NCBI GenBank assembly: GCA_027625915.1
Contig: JANTQA010000051.1
Coordinates: forward strand, 2,542,501-2,606,500
Direction of reading: 5' to 3'
Source of the DNA: Anaeramoeba flamelloides
Taxonomy: Eukaryota > Metamonada > Anaeramoebidae
DNA length: 64,000 bases
Below the pieces are notes generated by a model. The model saw only the letters and a list, made by a program, of their open reading frames with translations. It had not been told where the DNA came from and searched no databases. A program made the position numbers and the translations under genes. Below, piece by piece: positions 1 through 10,685 of the stretch; within the stretch, counting starts at the first letter, position 1; each line of letters starts with the position of its first letter.

Positions 1-83
1 TATTGTCAAAAATCTCTTATGGTCAATTCCGCATTGATCGAAAAATTCAAGCAACAAACAATCCCAAAAAAAGTCAATTATAC

Positions 84-1183
84 TACAATCAGTTACACTT
101 TTAAGACACAAACTTTAAACCAAATTTAAGGCACAAAAAAATCTCAAATTATGGCACATTTTTTGGAATTTTTTTTTTTCACAAATTATTTTACCAGAAT
201 TTGAATTTTGTGTGTTACTGTTGTGGAAAAAAAGTGGGATGATTATTTTGTCAAAAAACTAAAAATTTAATTGCCAACCTTAGTAAAACTGATCAAAACC
301 ACCAGAATTTTTTGAAGATAATAAGAATTCAAATGGGGACTAAAGACTTTTAAGAAGTATATTATCCAATTTCGATTTTCTTCATTCCAATTTCACCAAG
401 ATACTTCAAATAGAATGTCTTAAAAATCAATTTTTTATTATACAACTAAATCTTCACAGAAAAGGAAGAAAATCACTATTTGTTATCTTTGCCATTTTAA
501 ATGTTATTTTAAAAATAAGGGTTTCTTGGGTTAGTTCTTTGAATTTTAAATAGATTCCTTTGCGCCTTTAATCTTGATATTCATTGCTATTTTTTAAAAA
601 ATAAAGTTTTCTGTAAACTTTTACTATGAAAAAAAAAAGAAAAAAAATCAGAAATAGGTCCTTTTTAAAATAGCTATATCTATCAACAAAACTCTAAATT
701 TTATCAAGTACTCACAAAATAATTCAGATTAAATATTAAAGATTATCTCTGAAAGTCGTAATTTTCCTGAGATGAATTGTCCAAAAAATGCACTTTTTAC
801 TCATTTTTGCCACTTTTTACAATCATAAATTTTAATTTGATATTTAGACATTCTATTTGAAGTATCTTGGTGAAATTGGAATGAAGAAAATCGAAATTGG
901 ATAATATACTTCTTAAAAGTCTTTAGTCCCCATTTGAATTCTTATTATCTTCAAAAAATTCTGGTGGTTTTGATCAGTTTTACTAAGGTTGGCAATTAAA
1001 TTTTTAGTTTTTTGACAAAATAATCATCCCACTTTTTTTCCACAACAGTAACACACAAAATTCAAATTCTGGTAAAATAATTTGTGAAAAAAAAAAATTC
1101 CAAAAAATGTGCATTTAATTTGAGATTTTTTTGTTATTTAAATTTGGTTGTTAGTTTGTGTCTTAAAAGTGGAACAAACTGTA
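84..1183. mobile_element. Long foldback element of the TACAGTCAG family (non-autonomous, TA-flanked)
   Basis: The two ends are inverted repeats of about 350 bp: roughly 84-435 reappears reverse-complemented at about 835-1183. The outer ends read TACAATCAGTTACAC and, on the right, the inverse with AAACTGTA, flanked by TA. The outermost ~90 bp match the short foldbacks found throughout the window. The arms extend much further, and the central loop (about 436-834) holds no credible ORF. TA target use and CAG termini are typical of Tc1/mariner-type elements, so this is best read as a deletion derivative or long MITE whose transposase is supplied elsewhere. The arms remain very similar, so it is not ancient. 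Confidence 0.8.
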
Positions 1184-1522
1184 ATGTTTTGAATTAAAAT
1201 TCAAATTTCGAAATTGAACAGTCTTAAATTTTGGTTTAACTTGCTGTTTAGGATTTTATTTCAATTCTACTCATAAATCTAATTGCTGGACTTGGGTTTT
1301 TGTTTTAAAAGGAAGGAAAAAATAAGTAATTATAAAATATTTGCTAAATGAGATCTTTTGCGACTGTTTGGCAATTAAAACCGATTTGACAATTTATTGG
1401 CAAAAGTGGTAACAATAATTGGTTGAACCAAGAAAAAGATCTTTACAAACAAATCAAAAAGAAAGATCGTCTCATTAATTTGACTCTTCCTTATTATGCT
1501 TTTAAAAACAATTACATTTGTT
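1184..1522. other. AT-rich spacer, no feature seen
   Basis: This stretch lies between the foldback element and the stop codon of the phosphoesterase gene. I see no repeat, RNA gene or convincing extra exon. One minus-strand frame stays open for about 50 codons here but resembles nothing I know. Confidence 0.5.
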
Positions 1523-2176
1523 TCAATGAGAATATAAAACTACGAACTGATAGCCAAATACCCAAACACCGTTGCTCTCTCTAAAGCCACCATTTGTATT
1601 AAAAAAGTTTTCACCAACTCTCAAAAAAAAAAAAAAAAAACAAAAGAATAAAAAAAAGTGATCAAAAAATGAAAAGAATAATTTACTTCGTGGTTCTTTG
1701 TTGATATTATTGCTTTCGATTCCTTTGTAAATCCCTTTAAGTCCTCTTTCTTTGTAATTGTAAGTAAGGTCATGGTACAAATAAGGTGGTGAGTGGCAGA
1801 CCAGTATTTGTGCCTTTTTTGGTATTAGTTTTTTGTAGGATTTTAAAGGTCTGTATGGTGATCCCCAAATCACCAAATCATCGATCGTGTATTCATCGTT
1901 ACGAAGGAAAATGTTATTTGGTAAGGTTTTCTTGATCCACTTTCTTGTTTTCAATCTTAGCTTTCTTTTTTCATGGTTGCCACTTACAAACAAATTGCAC
2001 CGTGTTGCAATTTGGGTTGTCCATTGATCGTAGCTCTTCAGATGCTCTGTTTTACCCATTTTTGATAAATCACCTGCATGGATTAAAACGTCTATTTTTT
2101 CTGTGGGTACTTGAACCCGATCGTGGTTGCCGTGTGTATCTGCAATTAGCAAGATAGTAAGAGATCGTTTATTCAT
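1523..2176 (-). CDS. Calcineurin-like metallophosphoesterase, atypical C-terminus
   Basis: This encodes a small metallophosphoesterase of the MPPED/class III type, which hydrolyses phosphoesters using two metal ions. I model two exons: 1687-2176 (ATG at 2176) and 1523-1617. They are joined across a 69-bp intron with donor GTAAAT and acceptor GAGAG, giving 194 aa. Metal-ligand motifs visible in order are ADTHG (about residues 12-16), HAGDL (33-37), SGNHE (about 66-70) and CHSPP (about 128-132); WGSPY is also family-like. The final family motif, GHxH, is not present: exon 2 has VFG followed by YQF and stops about 10 residues later. The gene may therefore be truncated, may have an unrecognised last exon, or may be decaying. 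Family assignment is firm; activity is uncertain. Its left neighbour is a 1.1 kb foldback element. Confidence 0.75.
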   Translation of the reverse strand: MNKRSLTILLIADTHGNHDRVQVPTEKIDVLIHAGDLSKMGKTEHLKSYDQWTTQIATRCNLFVSGNHEKRKLRLKTRKWIKKTLPNNIFLRNDEYTIDDLVIWGSPYRPLKSYKKLIPKKAQILVCHSPPYLYHDLTYNYKERGLKGIYKGIESNNINKEPRSKLFFSFFDHFFLFFCFFFFFLRVGENFFNTNGGFRESNGVWVFGYQFVVLYSH

Positions 2177-2750
2177 TTGGAGTTTTTTCCAACTAGTGAA
2201 ATTATGGTAGAGGCTAATTTAATGTTTGGAAATAAGAATTATTTGGCTTGACCAAAATGAGTTTAACAATTAAACAGGTTTGAATTTTAAATTAGATTTT
2301 AAGTTTGAATATTATTTTCAAAAATAATTCAAAATTTGGAAAAAAATGGAAAAAATTCTTGAATAAAACAAATATTTCTTTTTGACCAGTGTATTTTTTT
2401 TCAATTTCTTATTCTTGTCAGGATAGTTTGATTTTAGTACAAACCAAATTTAAGATCAGAAAAGACATATGAGTCAATCTATTTCACATCTCTCTACCCA
2501 TAAAAAAAAATCTTCCAATTAATCCATCAGAAATACAAAAAAAACTTTTACCTCATCTTTGAAAGTAAAAAGGATATAAAAATTTGATTACTAAAAAAGA
2601 AAACTAGATTTAAAATGTTATTTTCAGAAATGGATTATTGTTTTTAAAAGTTTGATCCTACTTTCTTGATTTCTAAAAAGTCCAAAATTTAGTATATAAT
2701 GTGGAAAAAATAATCTTACATGAAAAAAAAACCCTGTTAATATTTTTAGA
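2177..2750. other. AT-rich intergenic, nothing recognised
   Basis: This is the upstream side of the minus-strand phosphoesterase gene. It consists of A/T tracts only. No ORF, RNA gene or repeat could be supported. Confidence 0.5.
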
Positions 2751-3146
2751 TTGCGAATATCTGTAAGATTGTGGGTGTAATTTCTTTTATTGAAATCAAA
2801 TCCTTTTTATAAATAACCAAATAGTTTATGAAACTATTAATAAACCTACCAAAAGTTCCTTAAAGTAGGGTTTCTGTAGAATACTGGGGTAATTTTTTGA
2901 TAACATAAGTAGATCTTTTTTTGAAAAACAATCGAGTTTTATCGAGGATTACCGGAGTTTGGAAAATGATAATTTTTATTTATGTTTTTTGACAGATTGA
3001 ATGATATTTTGAACAAGTTTAATTTCATTAGTTATCATTCAAATCGGTGGATGAGTTGTAATTTTAAAAGTTTGATTCTTAAAAAAGGGATTTGATTTCA
3101 AATAAAAGAAATTACACTAACAATCTTACGGATATTCACAATTAAA
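2751..3146. repeat. Foldback repeat with ~55-bp arms
   Basis: The left arm at about 2751-2805 (GAATATCTGTAAGATTG, then TAATTTCTTTTATTGAAATC) recurs inverted at about 3085-3146. A diverged relative of the left half lies at 12055-12328. It has no coding content and is probably a small non-autonomous DNA element. The termini are not sharp enough to call a target duplication. Confidence 0.6.
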
Positions 3147-3156
3147 AATTGTAACT

Positions 3157-3170
3157 GGGGGGGGGGGGGG
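3157..3170 (+). repeat. Poly-G homopolymer (14 G)
   Basis: A run of 14 consecutive G stands out in sequence that is otherwise over three-quarters A+T. It lies 11 bp outside the end of the foldback at 2751-3146. It could be a slippage-prone microsatellite or a sequencing error, so the length is uncertain. Confidence 0.8.
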
Positions 3171-4454
3171 TTCATGTACTGTATTTTTTTCACTACTTTA
3201 ATTCGAATTATATCAAAAAAAAAATTTATTTTCATTGATCAAAATTTTATTGTCCTGAAGGAAATTGAAAAAAATACACTTTAAAAATAAAGCCAAGGGT
3301 TTTGAAATAACTTGGTACACATGAGAAAAAAATTTTCATAGATTCAGGGGTATTATTCGGAAATTTTTAAGTAAAAAAAACAAAATTTGATTTCAAAATC
3401 TATTGAATTTTTTAATGGAATTTTAATGATGCATTCTTGAAATATCAAAGGGGGTTGCGGGAAATTTCAAGGAAATTTTTAATGAAAATTTTTGGATTTA
3501 AATCAAAAATATTGAAATATAAATGAAAAAATTATTGAAATTTCAAATAAAATATTTATTTTTTGATATTATTTTATGCGAGAAATAGAAATATATTGAA
3601 AAGCGGGAAAAAGAGAAAAAATAAAAAGGATAAAATTAGAAAACCAAGTCATAAAAATTTTTTTTGGTAGAATCGAGAAAGGGTTTTTCGAACTTCATTG
3701 TTTCATTGATTTTTACTTATTGATGTGGGCAAATTTCTTTTAATACGCAGTTTTTCTTTTTATTGATTTATGATAGGCTTTATTGTCCTATTTTCATCTT
3801 TAGATTTTTTACTGATTTTTTTTTTTTATTTGGAAGTAGAAAGAAATAAAAATAAAAGAAAAAAAAAATTATAATGAATAAGTTCAAAGATCAATTAAAC
3901 TTTCAATTCAGGCCAAAAGAAACAAAATCATTCCCAAAATTAAAAGTTTAAAAACAAAAAAAAAATGTATTTTTTTAAAGAAATATAATCAAAAAAGATT
4001 AACAAATCTGTATAAAAAAAGAATTTTTTATATTAATTCTAAATATATCTAGAGATAAATAGTAATTTTTACAATGAAGAAATTGGTTCAATTTTTTTAG
4101 AATGGTTAAATGGGTTATTTAATAGAGTTAATTTATTTTAGTGTCAGTTATAATGGTGCTCTTTGAAAATGTGTGAAAAATATAATGAATATATATATAT
4201 AAGAATTATCATTATAATTGAATTTTTTGACAAAGGGTAACAAAATTTTTTTTTTTATTAAATTTTGTCAAAGAGCAAGGGTGATATTTTATTTTTGCTA
4301 TTTGAATTTTATTAACAAAAGTAGCTTAATTTTAGTAAAGCCTTTTTAGGTTTCAATCACACAACTTGAGTATGGAACAAATCCCGAGTAAGTAACGGAG
4401 GCCTTAAGTTTATTTCTTAAATGTATGTTTTCAAAACTTAGTGGTTTGGTTTTA
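3171..4454. other. AT-rich intergenic with repeat scraps
   Basis: I see A/T tracts, a short (AT)n at about 4189-4200, and a scrap near 3275-3290 resembling the inverted 3' part of TTAA family B. No gene is supported. Confidence 0.4.
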
Positions 4455-4685
4455 AAAGTTTATTTTTGTCCACTTTCTTCACAGACAAGAAGATTCCACG
4501 CTTCTACATAGAAAATAATTTCTTTTGAAATAATTCACAAATCAGATGGTTTTTTAACTTGTTGCAAATGAGAAAAGGAGATCAAACTATTAAATATAAG
4601 AGTTCGTTTCAGAAAAGATTGACAAAAGCAAGTTTGGTTTTGTAGTAATCAAATTTTAACTTTTTTTCCCTTCTAGATGCTGATT
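4455..4685 (+). repeat. Fragment of TTAA family B (3' part)
   Basis: This matches about 30470-30700 of the complete family B copy. Shared words include AAAGTTTATTTTTGTCCACTT, a diverged GAGAAAAGGAGATCAAACT, and AAGTTTGGTTTTGTAGT. Neither terminus nor the TTAA flanks survive, so it is an old fragment. Confidence 0.55.
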
Positions 4686-5286
4686 TTTTGATGTTTGCCA
4701 TAAAATTTATTCAGAAGTTTTTTTTAAGTTTAAAAGACGCTTAACATGGATTATTTCAAAGATCAACTCATTTTTCAAGGTTTCTTCATCCTTCAAAAAT
4801 AAATCATCTACAACAAAACTCTGGAAAAAGTAATAAAACAGTCAATTTTTTTCAAAATTGTTATTTGGTAATTATCCATTTAACAACTGTCATTTGGTTC
4901 TTTGTCTCTGAGTATATCTTCAAATAGTAAAATAATTGAAATTTTTTTTAGTTTGTTTGGAATGAAAAAGAATCTTTTTTCTCTTTAACACTTTTTCATT
5001 TTATTGATGTGAAGTTTGTGGTTCATTAATTTCCCCCTTTTAAGTCTTTTATATTTATCGAAAAAAAAATTATTTAAATAAAAAATAATTTCCCATCAAG
5101 ACGGTCATTAATTGAAGAAGAGACTTGATTTAGGTTAATAGGTTGTTCAACTTTAAAAAGTAAGATATTTTTTGAAAAGTTTAAAAAACAAGAAAATAAA
5201 AAAGTTTTAAAAAAACATATTTTCCTCTTGTAAACTCATTTTTTTTAAAATACTTTTGTTGAATTTATAAATATAATACTTAACAA
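4686..5286. other. Upstream region of the Rac-like gene
   Basis: About 600 bp of A/T-rich sequence ends in GAATTTATAAATATAATACT immediately before the ATG. That stretch is TATA-like, but in DNA this AT-rich it is weak evidence. No other feature was seen. Confidence 0.4.
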
Positions 5287-5868
5287 ATGAGATCAATCAA
5301 GTGTGTAGTTGTAGGAGATGGAGCTGTCGGTAAAACATGTTTATTAATTAGTTACACAACAAATGCCTTTCCAGGCGAATACATCCCAACTGTCTTTGAT
5401 AACTATTCAGCCAATGTGATGGTTGATGGGGAACCAATCAATTTGGGGCTTTGGGATACAGCAGGACAAGAAGATTACGATCGATTAAGACCATTATCTT
5501 ATCCTCAAACAGACGTCTTTTTAATTTGCTTCTCCTTGATTTCCCCTTCATCCTTTGAAAATGTGAAAGCCAAATGGGTCCAAGAAATTTCACATCATTG
5601 CCCAGGCGTCACAAAAATCCTTGTTGGAACCAAATTGGATCTTAGAGACGACCAAGACACCATCCTCAAACTTAAAGAAAAGAATCTTGATCCAATCTCA
5701 TACCAAGATGGAATGAAATTAAGCAAAGAAATCGGTGCAGTCAAATACATTGAATGCTCTGCTTTGACTCAAAAGAACTTGAAAGCTGTCTTTGACGAAG
5801 CAATTAGAGCTGTTCTGTCACCACCAAAACCAGACAAAAAGAAAGGTGGTGGATGTTCAATCCTCTAA
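5287..5868 (+). CDS. Rac-type Rho GTPase
   Basis: This encodes a 193-aa Rho-family GTPase close to animal and amoeboid Rac1, a molecular switch acting at membranes to control actin, phagocytosis and motility. Motifs in order: P-loop GDGAVGKT (about residues 10-17); switch I/effector YIPTVFDNY (32-40); [20 protein letters not shown] (switch II, about 57-76); the Rho insert region around [23 protein letters not shown] (115-118) for guanine specificity; and CSAL (157-160). The C-terminus is a short basic stretch (KPDKKKGGG) then CSIL, a CaaX box predicted to be geranylgeranylated because it ends in Leu. All catalytic residues (Gly12, Thr17, Thr35, Gln61 equivalents) are present, so it should cycle normally. 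It is a single exon, unlike most other genes here. The name Rac is secure; orthology to a particular paralogue is not. Confidence 0.97.
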   Translation: MRSIKCVVVGDGAVGKTCLLISYTTNAFPGEYIPTVFDNYSANVMVDGEPINLGLWDTAGQEDYDRLRPLSYPQTDVFLICFSLISPSSFENVKAKWVQEISHHCPGVTKILVGTKLDLRDDQDTILKLKEKNLDPISYQDGMKLSKEIGAVKYIECSALTQKNLKAVFDEAIRAVLSPPKPDKKKGGGCSIL

Positions 5869-6241
5869 ATAATTTTAATTTTGTCTTTTTTTATTTTTTT
5901 TTCTTTGTTTTTAAAAATAATAAAAAAGTCCTCTTTGACTAAATAATGAATAATAAAACATTAACATGAAATTAAATATTTTTTTTGTTTTGCTTTTTCA
6001 AAAGAACATTTCGAAAGATCGATTTTTTTGTTGTCAAAAAAAGTGAGTGAATGAAAAAAAGTATTGACTTCACGACAAGAACTGTACAAAAATTTAGGGT
6101 GCTTTTTTTAATTCACAACCCTTTTTACGAAATTATTTACAAATCCAGTTTTGAGTTCGAGAAAAAACATTGAAACAGGGAAAATAAGTGAAACAAGATT
6201 TTTAATTGGAAACCCCAAATGAAGAGAAAAACCAACATTAA
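5869..6241. other. 3' flank of the Rac-like gene
   Basis: T-rich sequence follows the stop, with AATAAAA-like words at about 5951-5957 that could serve in 3'-end formation. A short stretch near 6172-6215 (GAAACAGGG...AATTGGAAAC) resembles one arm of the foldback at 13515-13970. The region ends at the TTAA target (6238-6241) of family A. Confidence 0.4.
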
Positions 6242-7611
6242 GGGAGTAGATACACCACAAGACATGATAAAAATTTGAGAGAGATGAGATAAGAACATTT
6301 TTTTTTCGTGGCGTGTGATCTTAGATTCTCTAAAAATTTTTTAAAATAATTATTTGATATTTTAATTTTAGTAATGTTCAACAATAAAAAAAAAATGAGA
6401 TTATATTGATAAAATAGTTTTTTTTTTTTTATTATTTTTTTATTAAAATAAACTTAATTCAATTAATTTGGACACAGTTTAAACAGTTAGAAGAATAACA
6501 AAAACAATTTTTACATCCTATTGGATATTAATTTTAATTCAACGAACTATTTTCATTTTTTGTCTTTTTTGTTTTAATTTCTTTTTTTCCAGTTACAAAA
6601 TCTGTTTAGTTAGATCTGAAAATTTTTTTTTCCAATGGTTGATAGAATATTAGTGTTGAGTATCAAAAATTGAAAAATCCACATACAACTGGTGCATGGT
6701 ATCTTATCATTTGATCGATCAACCATTGTTGGTGTAATCTTAACAAAACTACCAATATATTTTTTGTTCAAACTCTTTTATTTCAGCTCGTTTCCTTATT
6801 TTGGACACACTTGTTTTGATTTTTTATTTTATATTGTTTTCTTATATTTTGATGAAAATGATTACTTAAAAAACCATTAATTCTATGTTATTTAAATATG
6901 GTTTTAAATTACATTTGGGAAAATATAATAAATTGAGTTTTTGTTTTCCTATTTTAGATTTTCTGATGTGTCCAAATTTTTGGAATGGGGTTTCGTTTTA
7001 ATTTTGGGAGAAGATAATTTCAGATTCTTTGAATAAAAATTATGGCTATTTTGTGGTTTAAACTTTGATAACATATAATCGTATTCACTTCTCCAATTCC
7101 ACTAAACCCAACGATTTAAAATCCTAATAAGTAATAATTTGGCTTTATTATTCTAATTTTGGAATCCTTCTAGCTATTTAAGTCCCATTTATGTTTCCTT
7201 TTATGATTGTTTCAATTGTAATGTTGTTGTTCTTTTTAAACAAAATCCATTAATCCCAAATGCCACTAAAATTAAAATATTTCTAATTGCTTTATGTTGT
7301 TAGGATTAAAAAAATCTCAAAAATGATGAAAAAATAAAAAATGAAAAAATTAAATGCCACAATAGAATGTTGAGAGAAGGATAAAAGATAAGTTATTCAA
7401 CATTCAAAACACTATTTTTTGCCATTCAACTCAATATTCTATTGTGGCAATTTCTTTGAGACATTGAAAAAAAAATTTAAAAAACCTAATGAATGAAGTA
7501 CTTTAAATAATAAAAATCAATGAGGTACAAACCAAAGTAGAAAATGTTATTTTCTGATCCTCTTCAAAATTGCAAAAAAGTGAAAAATTTTTCAATACTG
7601 TGGCTACTCCC
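6242..7611 (+). mobile_element. TTAA family A element, copy 1
   Basis: The element begins GGGAGTAGATACA and ends TGTGGCTACTCCC. It is flanked on both sides by TTAA (6238-6241 and 7612-7615). A second full copy lies at 54651-56323, with the same ends and TTAA flanks, and the two align along their length. TTAA duplication is the hallmark of piggyBac-type transposition. There is no ORF, so it is non-autonomous. Inside are an older inserted element (about 6466-6990) and a small palindrome at about 7350-7455 built on TGCCACAATAGAATGTTGAG. Both insertions are present in copy 2 as well, so they predate the spread of this family. Confidence 0.85.
6466..6990 (+). mobile_element. Nested element H inside family A
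   Basis: This is homologous to the free-standing element at 35299-35815, which has perfect 18-bp inverted ends (ATTCCAAAAATTTGTACA). Here the right end (GTGTCCAAATTTTTGGAAT) is intact and the left end is worn to AATTTGGACACAG. It also occurs in family A copy 2 (about 54858-55572). No coding capacity. Confidence 0.6.
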
Positions 7612-7651
7612 TTAAGATCTATTCATAAAAAAAGAATAAAAAACTATTTAA

Positions 7652-7750
7652 GGGACGAGTTCTATTATTATTTTTTTTTGACCAATTTCAAACCAAGGAC
7701 TCATTCTCTAGAAATATGTTTAATATTAACAATAACAGTTTTTTTGAAAC
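7652..7750 (+). repeat. TTAAGGG-type element end (partial)
   Basis: TTAA (7648-7651) is followed by GGGACGAGTTCTATTATT. The next ~100 bp also occur at 54540-54646 (TTAAGGGAATAGTCTCTATT). This is probably one end of another TTAA element; the opposite end was not found. Confidence 0.45.
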
Positions 7751-7910
7751 ATCTAGAAAAAAACTTCAAATAGTACAAGCCAACTTTGAAAAAATCAAGA
7801 TGATTTTTAAACAACAAAATTTAGCTAATGGAGTATAATTACAAATGTTTAAAGCAATATGCATTAGTTAATTATTTTATGGATTAGTTATATTTAATCT
7901 AACTCAAAAA

Positions 7911-9245
7911 GATTTCGACTCAATTGATGTTCTGATAAATAAAAAAGTCACAAAATTTTTAACAATCAATCCACACGCTCCAAGAATAATTTATAAAACT
8001 GAGGCAAAAATAGATCAAGTAAGAATTTCAATATATAAAAGAAGATTTAAACTCAAAAATAAATTAGAAATTCCAAGTTTTGAACACATATCAAAAAAAT
8101 TAAAAGTCACTATAAAAGATGATGAAAATATCAACTGAGAAGCAGAAAGTCTAAAACTACTAAATATGAATCTTAATCAATTTAGAGTAAACTTAATAAT
8201 AAATAGTTCTGGATGGAAAGGTAAAGAATATTTAAAAAATATTAGGTATAATAATAATATCAACAAACATTCGTGCCGTCAAGTGCCTAGGTTTTCCAGA
8301 ATTCCAAAGAATAGAGTAAAATCTTTGATTTAACTCAATTCTTTTAAATTTTGAAAAACCTAACGGTTGTTTTCTTAAGGGTTTCTGTTTTATTTATGAA
8401 ATCTATCGCTTTTTGTTAGGGTTTTTTGAGTTTTCTATTTATTTGTGAAGTGTTCTAGGTTTTTTTGAGGTTTTCTATTTTATTTCTGAAGTGTTCTAGC
8501 CTTTTTTTACTTTTTAGAATAAACAGAAAATTTTAATAAATTTTTTGTTTATTTCGAAAAGCAAAAAAAAAAAAAACCTAAAAAAAATCAATAGATTTTC
8601 AAAATAAAATTGAAAACCTCAAAAAAACCTAGAATATTTCACCAATAAACATAAAAAACAAGAAAACCAAACGACGTTTTTCGAAAATTCAAAAGAAGGG
8701 AGAAAAATCAAAGATTTTACTCAATTCGTTTGAATTCTGGAAAACCTAACAGAGTTTTTTTTTTTAATTCAGGAAAAAAAAAAGAAAATTTATTAAATTT
8801 TCTGTTTATTTCAAAAATTTAAAAAAATCTAACGACAACCAATCATCTGAAAAAAATCTTAAATTTTGGTAGGGCTCTACTCCCCTATTAAAACTAAGAA
8901 ATTTCACAAATTATCTAAATAGATACTATTATATTTATGATAAGAATAAAATCAAAACAAAATCATTCAATTTATGTAAAAAACAATTAAACCTAGAAAT
9001 AATTGAAGATACTGATCATTTTCTTTGGGACTGTCCATTCTATAAAAAAATCAAACAATTTGGATTAAAAAACCAATTAAAATGAACAAAAACATTTAAA
9101 ATAATAACTTTGATATTATACGAAACAAAGAATCATCATTCATCTTATCACTGGCTAATGATCAAAGAAAATTATGATTCTTTATTAAAATTTCTAAACA
9201 AAAATTTATTAATTTATCACTGTAAGAGGAAATTAATTTCCCCCC
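7911..9245 (+). pseudogene. Non-LTR (LINE) reverse transcriptase C-terminal remnant
   Basis: Two conceptual segments in reading-frame-preserving stretches, 7911-8287 and 8882-9245, look like the region after the RT domain in LINEs. The first contains ..INPHAPRIIYKTEAKIDQ... The second contains a Cys-His knuckle: LCKKQLN, then DTDHFLWDCPFY, matching the C..H..C pattern at LINE ORF2 C-termini. The ORF is interrupted by a foldback insertion (about 8288-8881) and by in-frame TGA codons at 8136-8138 and 9083-9085. The upstream part (7860-7910) is out of frame. It is a dead, 5'-truncated copy. The element class is moderately certain; the clade is not. Confidence 0.6.
8288..8881. mobile_element. Foldback family E insertion in the LINE remnant
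   Basis: This is built from inverted pieces of one theme: AGGTTTTCCAGAATTC, AAAGAATAGAGTAAAATC, and the inverse TTTTACTCAATTC, TTGAATTCTGGAAAACCTAA. The theme also occurs at 19420-19790, 36808-37075 and, as scraps, 24160-24380. It separates two halves of the LINE reading frame, so it inserted after the LINE. Boundaries are approximate. Confidence 0.55.
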
Positions 9246-10295
9246 TTCAAAATAAAAAAAAAAATAAACAGTTTTTTTAATCAAAGTAATTGGCAAAAAA
9301 TTTTCACAATCATTATTAAATACAACTAAAAAAATTAAATCGAGATTAGCCCCTAAAGACAAAATGGAGGATTTCAAACATCAAAGTTTTTTTTTTTTTT
9401 AATACTCTCTTTTTGTAAGAGTTCTTTTTTGATTGATTTTTTATTAAAAAGCTTGTTCAAAAAAATGACGATTTTAGAGATCTCCAAAACCACTTGGGAT
9501 ATTTTTATAAAAAAGGAGATTTGAAATATATTTGTTGGAATGAAAGGAAACAATCTAATGAATTATTCTTTTAAGTTATTCACTTCCTCTTTGAATTGAT
9601 TTTACTTTTTTTTTTAAGTTTATTTTTTGATTGTCTAACCAAAATCATGTTTATCTTGTTTTCCCAAATGGTCCAAAATCAAAAGACAAAAATTTGATAA
9701 CTTTCAATTTTAAAACTTCGAAAATTAAGGACAACCTTTTAATGCGAAAATAGTGGAATTATGTATAAAAACAACATCATAAGAGTATTAGAACCTTTCA
9801 CAATTTTAACAATTAAACCATATTTTTACTGAGATATCAGGAAAAAAATTGATTTTAATATTATAGATTATCCATTTCTACTTTCTGAACCCACAGCAAC
9901 CATTCTGGATGCTCAACACATTTTCACATTTACTTTCCCAAGTTAGAAATGTTCATAAATTTGAACTTGCACATGAAAAAAACAAAAAGTTATTTTGTAG
10001 TAATTATTTTTTTTTTGTTATTTACTATTTCTTTGTATTGAAAAAGATTGAAAAAAGTCTTGTGAAAAAAGGTAAAGATGACAAAAAATGTTTTTCTTTT
10101 TTTTTAGTCCAATTTCTTGTATGTGAAAAATTTTTTTGAGAAGTGAAAGTGAAATAACACAATAACTCAACACCACTAAGTATAGGAATGTTGTCCTTAA
10201 AACTTCTACAATTAAAACTCACAATTAAAAAACCCACGATATTTTCACTTTTAAGAAAAACAATTTAAAGTTTATCAAAGTAAACAAAAACAGCG
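9246..10295. other. AT-rich intergenic, nothing recognised
   Basis: Only A/T tracts and chance short ORFs were seen. I could not support any gene, RNA or repeat boundary here. Confidence 0.45.
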
Positions 10296-10685
10296 TTCCA
10301 AGGATTATATGGATTTTTTTATTATATCAAATTTTGGTGTTGAGATAGATTGCTAGAAAGTTGAAAACGATAAGAAGAAAGATCATATTTCAATTTTTTT
10401 TTCTTACATGAGCTTATTATGAAAAATAATTATGTGATATGAAATACAACAATTTCCTTATTAAAGACTAATATTATAATGTTTCTCCAAGAAATTTAGA
10501 ATACTCAAAGTAATTTTTTTTTTTGGGAAAATTTAATTCTTGAAGATCAGATAAACTTTTATTAATTTTGCTCATTCCAAAAAAATTTTCGAAAAAGATT
10601 TCTTATCCTAGCTTTCAACTTTCTAACAAACTTTATCAGCACCAATATTTGATATCATAAAAAAATCCCTGGTGACTTCGAAAAG
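10296..10685. mobile_element. Foldback element, ~75-bp inverted ends
   Basis: The left arm at 10303-10378 (ATGGATTTTTTTATTATATC ... GAAAGTTGAAAACGATAAGAA) recurs inverted at about 10598-10682 (TCTTATCCTAGCTTTCAAC ... GATATCATAAAAAAATCCC). The interior is non-coding. It is a single copy in this window. Target duplication is not clear. Confidence 0.6.
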
